From the NCBI RefSeq assembly GCF_041228105.1, contig NZ_CP166097.1, positions 930,001 to 994,000 on the forward strand: 64,000 bases of DNA, read 5' to 3'. Made by a program: the position numbers and the translations under genes. This document shows positions 38,258 through 47,957 of the stretch, piece after piece (position 1 is the first letter of the stretch; each line of letters starts with the position of its first letter). The notes beneath the pieces were generated by a model. The model was not told the origin of the DNA and did no database searches. It was given only the letters and a program-made list of their open reading frames with translations. Source of the DNA: Pectobacterium aroidearum. GTDB taxonomy: Bacteria > Pseudomonadota > Gammaproteobacteria > Enterobacterales > Enterobacteriaceae.

Positions 38258-38812
38258 TTAGTTAGCCAGTTTTGCAGCGATGTCAGCGATACGCTGGCCA
38301 TACAGCTTACCGGTTGCCAGATCGCCTGCGACCACTTCATCTACGCTGGCGTCAGACGGCGTCTGCGCCAGCAGGCCCACGGAGCCCCCGAGGTTATTCA
38401 AATCGTCGCGTTTTGCCGCTTTGGCATTGGAAGGGAGCTGGTTCAGGCTGACCCAAATACCGCCGTGCTGTGAAGCCAACGTCTGCAAATAAATCAGCGT
38501 GACTTGTTTGTCCCCGTTCAGGCTAGCGCTGTTGGTAAAACCGCCAAACACTTTGTTGCTCCAGGTACGGGAAAACCAGGCTTTAGAGCTGGCATCCGCA
38601 AATTTCTTGAACTGCCAGGTCGGGCCGCCCATGTAGGTCGGTGTACCGAAAATAATAGCGTCGGCAGCGGCGAGTTTCTCCCACTCGGCATCGCTGATGT
38701 TTCCTTCCGCATCGATGGCAATCAGCTCGGCGTTAGCGCCCTCGGCGACGGCAGTCGCCAAACGTTGTGTGTGACCATAGCCTGAATGATAAATAACAAC
38801 TGCTTTTGACAT
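38258..38812 (-). CDS. WrbA-like flavodoxin-family quinone reductase
   Basis: Flavodoxin-fold FMN protein, probably an NAD(P)H-dependent quinone reductase. The FMN phosphate loop is HSGYGHTQRLA (residues 9-19), FGTPTYMGGPTWQFKKF binds the isoalloxazine, and the family block WSNKVFGGFTNSASLNGDKQVTLIYL is present. At 184 residues it is shorter than WrbA (198), so a WrbA-like paralogue is safer than WrbA. It is divergent from an HxlR regulator, a common pairing for quinone- or electrophile-inducible reductases. In E. coli the same place carries ytfG (quinone oxidoreductase) and ytfH (HxlR). Confidence 0.88.
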   Translation of the reverse strand: MSKAVVIYHSGYGHTQRLATAVAEGANAELIAIDAEGNISDAEWEKLAAADAIIFGTPTYMGGPTWQFKKFADASSKAWFSRTWSNKVFGGFTNSASLNGDKQVTLIYLQTLASQHGGIWVSLNQLPSNAKAAKRDDLNNLGGSVGLLAQTPSDASVDEVVAGDLATGKLYGQRIADIAAKLAN

Positions 38813-38881
38813 AACCTATCCTCATTTCTCTGTGTTTATCAACAATACGCCGTGGCCATCATGTAGCCCTGCGAGTGATAC

Positions 38882-38954
38882 GTGCTTTCTAATGGATACT
38901 AACTTTATAATGTGAGGACTATATCGGAGCCTCATGGTTCTGTTAAGAAAGCAC
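38882..38954. promoter_or_regulatory. Inverted repeat in flavodoxin-HxlR intergenic
   Basis: GTGCTTTCT (38882-38890) and AGAAAGCAC (38946-38954), perfect 9-base arms 55 bases apart, flank the middle of a divergent promoter region. Candidate regulatory region for the HxlR protein; HxlR dimers bind short palindromes. Confidence 0.35.
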
Positions 38955-38993
38955 TTTTAAGTGAGCTGGTATCTTCAAGGTAACCATACCTGT

Positions 38994-39046
38994 CATATTT
39001 CAAGCGGTTGTGTGTTGTCCGTCTTCGCGCAACTCGACTGATTTAG
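38994..39046. repeat. Degenerate copy of palindromic interspersed repeat
   Basis: Begins CATATTTCAAGCGG and ends GCAACTCGACTGATTTAG, close to the ends of the copies at 54835 and 56315 (CATACTTCAAGCTGCATG and GCAACTCGAATTATTTAG). The centre is deleted, leaving about 53 bases. It lies just upstream of hxlR. Confidence 0.6.
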
Positions 39047-39067
39047 AGCACAGAGGGAAACTCAACG

Positions 39068-39451
39068 ATGAACAAACGCTATGATGTTTATGCGCAGCAT
39101 TGCCCGACCCGCATGATTTTGGATCGCGTGGCGGATAAATGGACGTTGCTGATCCTGAATATTCTGGTTGAACGGCCGATGCGCTTTAACCAGTTAAAAC
39201 GCGATGTAGAAGGGATTTCACAAAAGGTATTGTCGCAAACGCTGAAGAATTTGGTGCGTGACGGCTTCGTCGAACGTACGGTCTTCCCAACCATTCCGGT
39301 GACGGTGGAATACGCCTCGACCGTGATGGGAAAAACGTTGGCCAAACCGATTGCCGAGCTGACGTACTGGGCGGAACAGAATATGGATAATGTGCTGTTA
39401 TCCCAGCAGAAGTTTGATGCGTCAGCGAATAGTGCGGCAGAACCGCTGTAA
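39068..39451 (+). CDS. HxlR-family transcriptional regulator
   Basis: Winged-helix regulator. Cys12 lies in CPTRMILDRVADKWTLLIL, at the position used for redox or electrophile sensing in YodB, HypR and QorR. The DNA-binding part is RPMRFNQLKRDVEGISQKVL followed by the wing GFVERTVFPTIPVTVEYAST. 127 residues. It is divergent from the WrbA-like gene and probably controls it and itself. It occupies the ytfH position of E. coli but is not obviously its orthologue. Confidence 0.92.
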   Translation: MNKRYDVYAQHCPTRMILDRVADKWTLLILNILVERPMRFNQLKRDVEGISQKVLSQTLKNLVRDGFVERTVFPTIPVTVEYASTVMGKTLAKPIAELTYWAEQNMDNVLLSQQKFDASANSAAEPL

Positions 39452-39509
39452 GGCCAGCGCTCAGGCTCCCGCCGTAGCAGGAACCTGTGGGTAACAGCGC
39501 TGTCAGCCC

Positions 39510-41462
39510 TTATTTAGCCTGTTGCAGGTCAAGGCGATAAACCGCAAAGCCTGTTTCATCATTGCCGACGTGCGTCATCGGATATTGGGCTTTCTCTTTG
39601 ATAAACGCCGTGGCTTTCTCTGACGGTGACGTTTCAAAACGGATATCCAGCGGCGTGTCGCTGGCTATAGGTGCCAGACGCCAGTTGTTATCCGCCTGCG
39701 GTTTCACTTCTCCCGATTTTTGCGTTTCCGCGCTGATGTAGGCCGCCAGAACGGAGCGGTTTTCATCCGGCGAGGCAAAGGCCACATACTTCTCACCCGT
39801 ACCGGCAAATTTCTCGCCGTAGGCGCGGTAGTTGTTGGTGGCGATCAGGAACGTGGCTTTAGGATCGATCGGTTTGCCGTTAAACGTCAGTGCCTTGATG
39901 CGGTGTGCTTTATCGTTGATTAACGCACACTCGCTGTCGTAGCGGGCGGGTTGCGTCACATCAATCTGATAATTGACGCCGTCGATCACGTCGAAGTTAT
40001 ATGTGCGGAAGCCATCCCAGTTCAGCAGGAATTGCGGTTCACGTTTGCTCGGATCGATTTGTTTGAACTGGCCCGCAGAGCACTCCAGCCACTCCTGCAC
40101 CTGCTGTCCGTTAACTTTCACCACCACCAGCGTATTGGGGTAAAGGTACAAATCGGCAGCGTTACGGAAGGTGAGCTGGCCTTTTTCCACTTCGACATAG
40201 CTGGCCGGATCGTTTTTACGTCCACCGGCTTTAAACGGCGCGGCAGCGGAAAGTACCGGCAGATCGGCCAGATCGGGATCGCCCTGAATAAAGTGTTCTA
40301 CATAGGCGCGCTGAGCATTGTTGACGATCTGCACGGTAGGATCGTCCTGAATCAGCGACAGGTAGCTATACATGTTGTCTGCCGATTTGCCGATCGGCTT
40401 GCTGACGAACTCGCGTGTGTCTTTATGCGCGTCAGCGAGGACTTTCACCAGCTTGTCGTCTTCCGCCGCCAGAGATTTCTTCTGCGCTTTGTCATAGATA
40501 GGTCTGGCTTCTGCTTTCGCACTTTCTACCTTCCATGTGCCGCTGTCGTTATTTAACGTGAAATCGACGACGCCAAGGTGATCACCCCATTGCCCCGGCA
40601 TTACCGCGGGGACGCCATTGAGCGTGCCCTGTTTGATGTCAGCGCCCTTGATGTTCGCAAAATCATTGCTGGGGAATACCGCGTGCGCATGGCCAAACAT
40701 GATTGCGTCGACGCCAGGAATTTGGCTGAGGTAGTAAACGGAGTTTTCCGCCATCGCTTTGTACGGCTCGGCAGAAAGGCCGGAATGGGGGATAACAATC
40801 ACCAAATCGGCGCCTTGCTTACGCATTTCCGGCACCCATTTTTTGGCACTTTCCGTGATGTCTTCGACGGTCACGTTTCCTGTCAGATTGGCTTTATCCC
40901 ACACCATGATCTGCGGTGGAACGAAGCCAATATAACCGATGCGCAGGGTATGCTGTTTGCCGTCGCGGTCTTTAACCGATTTGTTTTCAATGTGGTAAGG
41001 CGTAAACAGCGGTTTACCCGTTTTGGCATCCAGCACGTTGGCGTTCACATAAGGGAACTTCGCCCCTGACAGCGCCCTATGCAGGTAATCCAGCCCATAG
41101 TTGAATTCGTGGTTACCGATGTTGCCGACAGAATAGTCCAGCGTATTCATCGCCTGATAAACCGGATGCACATCGCCAGCTTTCAACCCTTTTGCCGCCA
41201 TGTAGTCACCTAACGGGCTGCCCTGAATCAGGTCGCCGTTATCAACCAGCACGCTGTTGCTGGCCTGTTCGCGCGCGGCGTGAATCAGGCTGGCAGTGCG
41301 CACCAGACCAAATTTATCGGTTGGCGTATCCTTGTAGTAATCGAAATCCATCATATTGCTGTGCAGATCGGTGGTTTCCAATACCCGTAGATCAACGGTA
41401 GCGGCATGAACGGTCGTGGCGACCAGCGTAGCAAGCAGGCTGAGTGCCAGTGAATGCTTCAT
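39510..41462 (-). CDS. cpdB: 2',3'-cyclic-nucleotide 2'-phosphodiesterase
   Basis: Periplasmic bifunctional enzyme that hydrolyses 2',3'-cyclic nucleotides and 3'-nucleotides, salvaging RNA breakdown products. The signal peptide is residues 1-20 (ending VHA). The metallophosphoesterase domain has [30 protein letters not shown] and GHAHAVFPS. The C-terminal 5'-nucleotidase domain binds the base. The length of 650 aa is typical (647 in E. coli). Divergent from cysQ as in E. coli. Confidence 0.97.
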   Translation of the reverse strand: MKHSLALSLLATLVATTVHAATVDLRVLETTDLHSNMMDFDYYKDTPTDKFGLVRTASLIHAAREQASNSVLVDNGDLIQGSPLGDYMAAKGLKAGDVHPVYQAMNTLDYSVGNIGNHEFNYGLDYLHRALSGAKFPYVNANVLDAKTGKPLFTPYHIENKSVKDRDGKQHTLRIGYIGFVPPQIMVWDKANLTGNVTVEDITESAKKWVPEMRKQGADLVIVIPHSGLSAEPYKAMAENSVYYLSQIPGVDAIMFGHAHAVFPSNDFANIKGADIKQGTLNGVPAVMPGQWGDHLGVVDFTLNNDSGTWKVESAKAEARPIYDKAQKKSLAAEDDKLVKVLADAHKDTREFVSKPIGKSADNMYSYLSLIQDDPTVQIVNNAQRAYVEHFIQGDPDLADLPVLSAAAPFKAGGRKNDPASYVEVEKGQLTFRNAADLYLYPNTLVVVKVNGQQVQEWLECSAGQFKQIDPSKREPQFLLNWDGFRTYNFDVIDGVNYQIDVTQPARYDSECALINDKAHRIKALTFNGKPIDPKATFLIATNNYRAYGEKFAGTGEKYVAFASPDENRSVLAAYISAETQKSGEVKPQADNNWRLAPIASDTPLDIRFETSPSEKATAFIKEKAQYPMTHVGNDETGFAVYRLDLQQAK

Positions 41463-41666
41463 TGCGTAACTCCTTGTGCGGTGATTGTCGACGCGTGAGG
41501 CGAACGGGGGTGTCTTTCATATCATGATGAAGTTAAAGTGATTATCGTCTCTAAATACTGAGGATGACATCAATAATGGCAATAATCGTAGATTGCCTCA
41601 CAGATGTATAATGAATGACAGAGATGAAGTCTGCGTTACGCGTAACCGATAACGACGAGGTCGATC

Positions 41667-42407
41667 ATGTTAGAAACTGTTTGCCAACTGGCTCGCGATG
41701 CCGGTGCTGCCATTATGCAGGTTTACGAAGGGCAACATCCTGTGGATGTCTCGCTCAAGAAAGATGATTCGCCAGTGACCGCCGCCGATCTGGCCGCGCA
41801 TCGGGTCATTAAGGACGGGCTGGCTGCGGCGTTCCCTGATATTCCTTTGCTGTCAGAAGAAGATCCGCCAACATGGGAAATTCGCCAGCACTGGCAGCGC
41901 TATTGGCTGGTCGACCCGCTGGATGGCACCAAAGAATTCCTGAGTCGCAACGGTGAATTTACGGTGAATATTGCGCTGATCGAGAATGGTCAGGCCGTGC
42001 TGGGCGTGGTTTATGTGCCGGTCACAGGCGTGATGTATTCTGCGGCACAAGGCAAAGCCTGGAAAGAAGAGAACGGCCAGCGTCGGCAAATTACGGTGAA
42101 GCCGGCTCATCCGCCGCTGGTGGTGGTCAGCCGTTCTCATGCCGATAGTGAACTGAAGGATTACCTTAGCCAGTTAGGAGAGCACCAGACGGTGGCGATT
42201 GGGTCATCGCTAAAATTTTGTCTGGTGGCGGAAGGCGAAGCGCAGCTTTACCCACGCTTCGGGCCGACGAACATTTGGGATACGGCGGCGGGACACGCGG
42301 TGGCGGTGGCTGCCGGGGCGCAGATTCACGATTGGCAAGGGCAGCCGTTGTCCTATACGCCACGTGAATCTTTCCTCAACCCCGGTTTTCGCGTCTCTTT
42401 ATTTTAA
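41667..42407 (+). CDS. cysQ: 3'(2'),5'-bisphosphate nucleotidase CysQ
   Basis: Lithium-sensitive, magnesium-dependent phosphatase that removes 3'-phosphoadenosine 5'-phosphate, a by-product of sulfate assimilation. Family motifs: [37 protein letters not shown] and [14 protein letters not shown]. 246 residues, the standard length. Located between cpdB and ytfJ as in E. coli. Confidence 0.97.
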   Translation: MLETVCQLARDAGAAIMQVYEGQHPVDVSLKKDDSPVTAADLAAHRVIKDGLAAAFPDIPLLSEEDPPTWEIRQHWQRYWLVDPLDGTKEFLSRNGEFTVNIALIENGQAVLGVVYVPVTGVMYSAAQGKAWKEENGQRRQITVKPAHPPLVVVSRSHADSELKDYLSQLGEHQTVAIGSSLKFCLVAEGEAQLYPRFGPTNIWDTAAGHAVAVAAGAQIHDWQGQPLSYTPRESFLNPGFRVSLF

Positions 42408-42426
42408 TTTACTAAGCGTTTTCGTC

Positions 42427-43005
42427 CTATTTCTCTTCGAGCAATTGGCGCAGCAGGGACATCACCTGCTGCACTTCTTGTCCGCTCAGCGCGCCATCTT
42501 TCACGAAACGGATTTTCCCTTGTTTATCCAGCACCGCGATAGCCGAACTTTGGGGCTGTAGCTGCCAGGTTTTTCGCACGTTGCCGTTGCTATCGACAAT
42601 AAATTGCGACCACGGGAATGCTTTCTTGTTGTCCTCAAGGCTACTGCGCACAAACATGCTGGTGCCGATGATGGCATCGTCGGTATTCACGATTGTCGTC
42701 GTTTGGTAATAATCATGCGGTAGGTTAGCGGCCTTCAGTGCGGAGATGAGCGGATCGTTCATCTCTTTGGCCGAGGTTCGGCCGGCTATGTGCTGTATCA
42801 CCCGTACTTTTCCGGGCAATTGCGCGCTGTTCCAGTTTTTATAACTAAACTGATTATTAAGGTACTGAAGTTCTCCCCGATCTGCGACGCCGACAGGAGG
42901 AACCATCTGATTGAGTACCAGCGTATGGGCAGAGGCCGGGAGCGAGATAATCCCTAGCAAGGGCGTGATAGAGAGCGCGAGGAGCAGGTGACGTATTTTT
43001 ATCAT
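42427..43005 (-). CDS. ytfJ: Periplasmic thioredoxin-like protein YtfJ
   Basis: Exported protein of unknown function. The signal peptide ends ASAH at about residue 27. The mature part has a thioredoxin-like fold pattern, with VRVIQHIAGRTSAKEMNDPLI, DAIIGTSMFVRSSLEDNKK and IAVLDKQGKIRFVKDGALS, but lacks a CxxC redox site. 192 residues. Convergent with cysQ, divergent from ytfK. Confidence 0.92.
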   Translation of the reverse strand: MIKIRHLLLALSITPLLGIISLPASAHTLVLNQMVPPVGVADRGELQYLNNQFSYKNWNSAQLPGKVRVIQHIAGRTSAKEMNDPLISALKAANLPHDYYQTTTIVNTDDAIIGTSMFVRSSLEDNKKAFPWSQFIVDSNGNVRKTWQLQPQSSAIAVLDKQGKIRFVKDGALSGQEVQQVMSLLRQLLEEK

Positions 43006-43352
43006 GGTATGTCCTTCTGTGTGGGGGCCCGATGCGATGTTAATGATGGAAAAGGTCAGGCTATGGAATAAGCGTAGATTCAGGACACTGGTCTGTCCTG
43101 CTTCGCTGTAAAACGGTTTGTGCCAGAGTGCACAAAACCCTTATTTTTGAAGGTTTATACTGATGACTAAGGGTTTACTTAAACACTGTTCTGTAAAAAT
43201 CTGTAAAAGCAGTTAAGAATACTGAATAGTGGGGAACTAAATACCGTTTTACAGTACTAATTAGCAGTATCCGTTATCTCATTAGCGCTCCAGAACCTCA
43301 GCCATGTTGGCGAAAGGGAGAGCGTAGAAAAATAAAACGGGAGAGTAAAACG
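43006..43352. promoter_or_regulatory. ytfJ-ytfK regulatory region with CTGTAAAA boxes
   Basis: Four CTGTAAAA-like boxes occur in 150 bases: CTGTAAAACGG at 43106-43116, two tandem decamers CTGTAAAAAT and CTGTAAAAGC at 43191-43210, and an inverted copy CCGTTTTACAG at 43244-43254. The first and last form an 11-base inverted repeat. They resemble PhoB half-sites (CTGTCA), and E. coli ytfK is phosphate-regulated, but the tandem period is 10 rather than 11 bases. Confidence 0.45.
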
Positions 43353-43559
43353 ATGAGGATCTTCGAACGTTACAATCCTTTGAAAGTCGCCAAATATGTG
43401 AAAACCCTGTTTCGCGGGCGGCTGTACATTAAAGGGGTTGGTGCTTTTGAGTTCGACTACGGCAAAATTCTTTTGCCAAAGAAACAGGATAAGCAGCATC
43501 TTCTGGTGATGTCTGAAGTGAATCGCCAGGTCATCCGGCTCCAGGCTGAGATGGGATGA
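43353..43559 (+). CDS. ytfK: DUF1107 protein YtfK
   Basis: 68-residue cytosolic protein. In E. coli YtfK binds SpoT and shifts it toward (p)ppGpp synthesis under phosphate or fatty-acid starvation. The sequence [39 protein letters not shown] and [13 protein letters not shown] is strongly conserved with E. coli and has the same length. GGGAG is upstream of the ATG. Possible PhoB-like boxes lie in the promoter region. Confidence 0.95.
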   Translation: MRIFERYNPLKVAKYVKTLFRGRLYIKGVGAFEFDYGKILLPKKQDKQHLLVMSEVNRQVIRLQAEMG

Positions 43560-43569
43560 ATGATAAAGA

Positions 43570-43590
43570 AACGGCCCGTAGCGGGCCGTT
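43570..43590. terminator. Terminator between ytfK and ytfL
   Basis: AACGGCCCG (43570-43578), loop TAG, CGGGCCGTT (43582-43590). On the minus strand it is followed by TCTTTAT, so it probably ends ytfL; the plus-strand T-tract is poor. Confidence 0.7.
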
Positions 43591-43635
43591 CTGGTTTGTG
43601 ATGAAGCCCGATTGCTTGGGCATGTCTTCTGGCGG

Positions 43636-44964
43636 TTAATCGTCGCTATCGATCTTCACGCTTGATGAGACAATCGGGCGGTCTTCCAGACGCGTCACCA
43701 ACAGCTGATCGATCTTATAGCTATCGATATCGACCACTTCAAACTTATAGCCAGAGAAGCGCACCGCATCGGTACGTTTCGGGATTTTCCGCAGCGTATA
43801 CATCATGAAACCGCCAATGGTTTCGTAGTTGCCGGAGTGCGGGAAATCATCAATATTCAGCGCCCGCATGACGTCTTCTATTGGCGTACCGCCTTCAACC
43901 AGCCAGGAATTCTCGTCACGCGCCACAATCTGTTCTTCCATTCCCTGACCGACGAGATCGCCCATCAGGGTGGTCATCACGTCGTTAAGCGTGATGATGC
44001 CGACGACCAGCGCATATTCGTTCAGAATGACTGCGAAGTCTTCCCCCGCCGTTTTGAAACTTTCCAACGCTTCGGACAGCGTCAGCGTATCCGGTACGAT
44101 CAGCGCCGGACGGATCTGCACGCCGCTGCTTAGCGTCAGGCTCTGGTTTCCCAACACCCGAATCAGCAGGTCTTTGGAGTCCACGTAGCCGACGATCTGA
44201 TCGATTGTGCCATCACAAACCAAAAACTTGGAATGCGGCTGCTGAGCGATTTTTTCCTTAATGCTGTCTTCCTGCTCGCGCAGATCGAAGTAGACCACAC
44301 TTTCGCGTGAGGTCATCGAAGAGGGTACGGTGCGGGATTCCAGTTCAAACACGTTCTCGATCAGTTCGTGTTCCTGCTTACGCAGGACGCCAGCCAGCGC
44401 ACCGGCTTCTACTACGGCGTAAATATCATCGGACGTGATGTCATCTTTACGCACCATCGGCAGCTTGAGCAGACGGAAAATAACGTTAGCCAATCCGTTA
44501 AAGATCCAAACCAGCGGACGGAAAAGGAATAGGCAGAAGCGCATGGGGTTGATTATGCGAACCGCGACGGCTTCTGGCGCAATCATACCAATGCGTTTCG
44601 GGGTGAGATCGCCAAACAGGATGAACAGGCTGGTGACGAGTACGAATGAGCAGATGAAGCTAACTTTATCGGCGGCTTCGGGTGACATGAAGCGTTCAAA
44701 CAACATAGAAAACGTTGGAGAAAATGCCGCATCGCCGATGATACCGGCCAGAATCGCGACAGCGTTGACGCCAATTTGAATCACGGTAAAGAAGATGCCC
44801 GGCGTTTCCTGAAACTTGAGCACCAGATCGGCGTTGATATTTCCCTCATCGGCCATCAGCTTGAGTTTAATTTTACGGGATGCCGCCAGCGAGATCTCGG
44901 ACAGCGAGAAGAACGCACTGATGGCTATGAGACAAAGAATCAGCAATAGACTGTTTAACATCAT
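43636..44964 (-). CDS. ytfL: CNNM/CorC-type membrane protein YtfL
   Basis: Inner-membrane protein of the HlyC/CorC family. E. coli YtfL (PaeB/CorB group) is linked to cation or polyamine export; the substrate here is uncertain. Domains: N-terminal DUF21/CNNM with four hydrophobic segments (about 1-160, with the tip PKRIGMIAPEAVAVRI), a tandem CBS pair (about 200-330) and a CorC_HlyC domain at the C-terminus. 442 residues, close to 447 in E. coli. Confidence 0.94.
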   Translation of the reverse strand: MMLNSLLLILCLIAISAFFSLSEISLAASRKIKLKLMADEGNINADLVLKFQETPGIFFTVIQIGVNAVAILAGIIGDAAFSPTFSMLFERFMSPEAADKVSFICSFVLVTSLFILFGDLTPKRIGMIAPEAVAVRIINPMRFCLFLFRPLVWIFNGLANVIFRLLKLPMVRKDDITSDDIYAVVEAGALAGVLRKQEHELIENVFELESRTVPSSMTSRESVVYFDLREQEDSIKEKIAQQPHSKFLVCDGTIDQIVGYVDSKDLLIRVLGNQSLTLSSGVQIRPALIVPDTLTLSEALESFKTAGEDFAVILNEYALVVGIITLNDVMTTLMGDLVGQGMEEQIVARDENSWLVEGGTPIEDVMRALNIDDFPHSGNYETIGGFMMYTLRKIPKRTDAVRFSGYKFEVVDIDSYKIDQLLVTRLEDRPIVSSSVKIDSDD

Positions 44965-45046
44965 TTTTAAAGTTTTCGCATGAGCCTAAAGTAGCGCAGC
45001 GATCCTCAGAAAGGTGAACACATTATGGTAGTTATTGAAGGTATAT

Positions 45047-45070
45047 AACCGGGCAACGCGCTGCCCGGTT
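45047..45070 (-). terminator. Hairpin after msrA
   Basis: AACCGGGCA (45047-45055), loop ACGCGC, TGCCCGGTT (45062-45070), located beyond the msrA stop. The following minus-strand sequence is ATATACC, with no long T-run. Confidence 0.6.
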
Positions 45071-45111
45071 CGGGCGCATTATAGCAGGAGCGGTGAATTT
45101 ACCGCCAGTGG

Positions 45112-45750
45112 TCAACGCTGAGGAGGCAGACAGACACCGATACCGCCTAATCCACAGTAGCCGTTCGGGTTCTTGTACAGGTATTGCTGGTGATCGTCTT
45201 CCGCATAATAGAACGGACCCGCAGGCTCAATTTCTGTGCTGATAGCACGGACGTCACCGTTTTCCCTCATTGCCTTTTGAAAGCGTTGAAGGCTTTCCTG
45301 TGCGGCCTGTTCCTGCTCGGGCGTGAGCGTATAGATAGCGGAACGATACTGGCTGCCGATATCACCGCCCTGACGCATACCCTGCGCGGGGTCGTGATTT
45401 TCCCAGAACAGTTGCAGCAGTTGATCGTAACTGATAACCGCAGGATCAAAAACGACACGCACCGCTTCGGCATGATCGGTCTGCCCGCTGCACACTTCGC
45501 GGTAGGTTGGATTCGGGGTATAACCACCGATATAACCCGCCGCAGTACTGTAGATTCCCGGCTGTTGCCAGAATAAACGCTCCACGCCCCAGAAACATCC
45601 CATCGCAAAAATAGCAACGGACATATGATCGGGCACATGCGTCATGGAATGCTCATGGACGACATTCAGCCTGGCCACCGGCATGGGGGTGGAACGTCCC
45701 GGTAAAGCATCGGATTGTGTAATCCGCTGCGTCTTATCAATCGAACTCAT
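45112..45750 (-). CDS. msrA: Peptide methionine-S-sulfoxide reductase MsrA
   Basis: Repairs methionine S-sulfoxide in proteins after oxidation. The catalytic Cys is in [24 protein letters not shown] and [11 protein letters not shown] follow, and the recycling cysteines are in [15 protein letters not shown] at the C-terminus. ATG 45750 gives 212 residues, the same as E. coli, and aligns at the N-terminus; in-frame ATGs further upstream (45795, 45810) are less likely. Divergent from tamA as in E. coli. Confidence 0.96.
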   Translation of the reverse strand: MSSIDKTQRITQSDALPGRSTPMPVARLNVVHEHSMTHVPDHMSVAIFAMGCFWGVERLFWQQPGIYSTAAGYIGGYTPNPTYREVCSGQTDHAEAVRVVFDPAVISYDQLLQLFWENHDPAQGMRQGGDIGSQYRSAIYTLTPEQEQAAQESLQRFQKAMRENGDVRAISTEIEPAGPFYYAEDDHQQYLYKNPNGYCGLGGIGVCLPPQR

Positions 45751-46097
45751 CACGTTGTTAACTCCAGCTAGACTGGGTAAATAACCCGCTTTCATGGAAA
45801 GCATAACCAAGAAGCATTGAGCTGTCTTTATATCTTAATGGGGTTTAATGTTAAGGTAATGTTTATCTGCAATGCCGCGTATTGATGTTTGTAGTTGAAA
45901 ATCTATTCTTAAGATGAAAAATTAGTATTTATCACTAAGATAATACAAAATTGTTAGGGGATTTCGGCGCTACGTGGCGGATTGTCAGGTAGGCGTACAG
46001 CGGCGGCCGTCAACACGGCGGGCGAAGTGATAAAAGCCATGCTATAGGTTTTAGACGACAAGGTTTTAGGCGACAGACCGATTTATCAGGGAGCTCA

Positions 46098-47957
46098 GTG
46101 ACTACTTTCATTGCAAAAAGACGTTTCACTTCAAAGAACAGTCTCATTGGAAAAAAAAGCGTTACCGGGCAAAAAGGCATAGCAGGACAAAAAAACAGTT
46201 TTGCTGGCTGTGGTGCGCCACGGTACCGGTTTCTTGGCCTGATGTGCGCGCTGCTTCTGTTGGCACCGGAGAGCCAGGCGGCGAATGTGCGTCTGCAAGT
46301 CATGGGGCTGGAAGGGCAGCTACAAAAAAATGTTCGGGCACGTTTATCGACCATTGCGGTTGATGAGGTGAATGCCGACGGGCGTTTCCGCTCGCGCGTC
46401 GATGAAGCGATCCGTCAGGGATTGCGCGCGCTTGGCTATTACGATCCACAGATTGGCTTTGAATTCCGGCCTGCCGTTAATGGCGGGCGACCCGTATTAA
46501 TTGCTACCGTCACCCCCGGCGAACCGGTAAAAATTGCCGGAGTGAACATCACCCTGCGCGGTGGCGCGCATGACGATAAAGACTACCAGCAGCTGGTTAA
46601 AGACGATCGCCCTGAAATCGGGTCGGTGCTGAACCACGGCGATTTCGATCGCTTTAAAAGCGGGTTGAACGGTTTGTCATTACGCAAAGGCTATTTCGAT
46701 GCGCGCTTCCAGCAAAGCCAGCTTGGCGTTATGCGGGAAGAGAGAGAAGCGTTTTGGGATATCGATTTTGATAGCGGTGAACGCTATCGCTTTGGCGCTG
46801 TACATTTTCAGGGCGCACAAATCCGCGATGATTATCTGCAAAATCTGGTGCCGTTTCATGAAGGCGATGCCTACACCAGTGAAGATCTCGGTGAGTTAAA
46901 CCGTCGTCTTTCTGCGACGGGATGGTTTAATTCTGTCGTGGTCTCACCCGATTTCGATCAGTCGAAAAGCTCCAAGGTGCTGCCGCTGGAAGCGGTGGTG
47001 ACACCGCGAACCCGTAACCGCATCGAAACCGGGGTGGGGTACGCGACCGATGTCGGCCCGCGCTTTAAAACCACCTGGAATAAGCCCTGGGTGAATTCGC
47101 GGGGCCACAGTCTGGAAAGCAGCCTGAGTGTGTCTGCGCCGGAGCAATCGCTTGATTTTAGCTACAAAATCCCCTTATTGAAGAACCCGCTAGAGCAGTA
47201 TTACCTGCTGCAAGGCGGCTTCAAGCGCGAAGATCTCAACGATACCAAATCCGATGGCACCACGCTGAATGTGGCACGCTACTGGGATCTCTCCAGCGGG
47301 TGGCAACGGGCGATTAATCTGCGCTGGAGTCTCGACCACTTTACGCAGGCGAGCGTGACGGATACCACGATGCTGATCTATCCGGGCGTCAGCATTAACC
47401 GAACCCGTCAACGCGGCGGGCTGATGCCGGTGTGGGGCGACACGCAGCGCTATTCCATCGATGTTTCAGACACCCTCTGGGGATCGGATATCGATTTTGC
47501 CGTGGTTCAGGCGCAAAACGTCTGGATTCGTACGCTGGCGGACAAACACCGCTTTGTGGCGCGCGGCAATCTGGGCTGGATTGAGACCAACAATTTCTCC
47601 CGTGTCCCGCCCTCACTGCGTTTCTTTGCCGGTGGCGATCGCAGCATTCGTGGGTATAAATACAAATCGATTTCGCCGCGCGACAGCGACGGCAAACTGA
47701 CCGGTGCGTCCAAGCTGGCGACCGGCTCGCTCGAATACCAATACAACGTAACGGGAAAATGGTGGGGCGCGGTTTTTGTTGATTCAGGTGAAGCAGTGAA
47801 TGACATCAAACGGAGTAATTTCAAGACCGGTTCGGGCGTCGGCGTACGCTGGGCCTCGCCGATTGGCCCGGTGAAACTCGATGTTGCCATGCCGATCGGC
47901 GATGCAGAGAAGAAGAACGATGTTCAGTTCTATATCGCGCTGGGGCCTGAATTATGA
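46098..47957 (+). CDS. tamA: Outer-membrane translocation module subunit TamA
   Basis: Omp85-family outer-membrane protein that works with TamB in insertion of autotransporters and in lipid transport. The signal sequence is [17 protein letters not shown]. Three POTRA domains span about residues 65-310, and a 16-strand barrel follows with the Omp85 motif [14 protein letters not shown] and the terminal strand [11 protein letters not shown]. The start is GTG 46098 with AGGGAG upstream, giving an unusually long basic n-region of about 43 residues before the hydrophobic core. The next ATG, inside the signal core, would leave a poor signal. 619 residues against 577 in E. coli. Confidence 0.95.
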   Translation: MTTFIAKRRFTSKNSLIGKKSVTGQKGIAGQKNSFAGCGAPRYRFLGLMCALLLLAPESQAANVRLQVMGLEGQLQKNVRARLSTIAVDEVNADGRFRSRVDEAIRQGLRALGYYDPQIGFEFRPAVNGGRPVLIATVTPGEPVKIAGVNITLRGGAHDDKDYQQLVKDDRPEIGSVLNHGDFDRFKSGLNGLSLRKGYFDARFQQSQLGVMREEREAFWDIDFDSGERYRFGAVHFQGAQIRDDYLQNLVPFHEGDAYTSEDLGELNRRLSATGWFNSVVVSPDFDQSKSSKVLPLEAVVTPRTRNRIETGVGYATDVGPRFKTTWNKPWVNSRGHSLESSLSVSAPEQSLDFSYKIPLLKNPLEQYYLLQGGFKREDLNDTKSDGTTLNVARYWDLSSGWQRAINLRWSLDHFTQASVTDTTMLIYPGVSINRTRQRGGLMPVWGDTQRYSIDVSDTLWGSDIDFAVVQAQNVWIRTLADKHRFVARGNLGWIETNNFSRVPPSLRFFAGGDRSIRGYKYKSISPRDSDGKLTGASKLATGSLEYQYNVTGKWWGAVFVDSGEAVNDIKRSNFKTGSGVGVRWASPIGPVKLDVAMPIGDAEKKNDVQFYIALGPEL

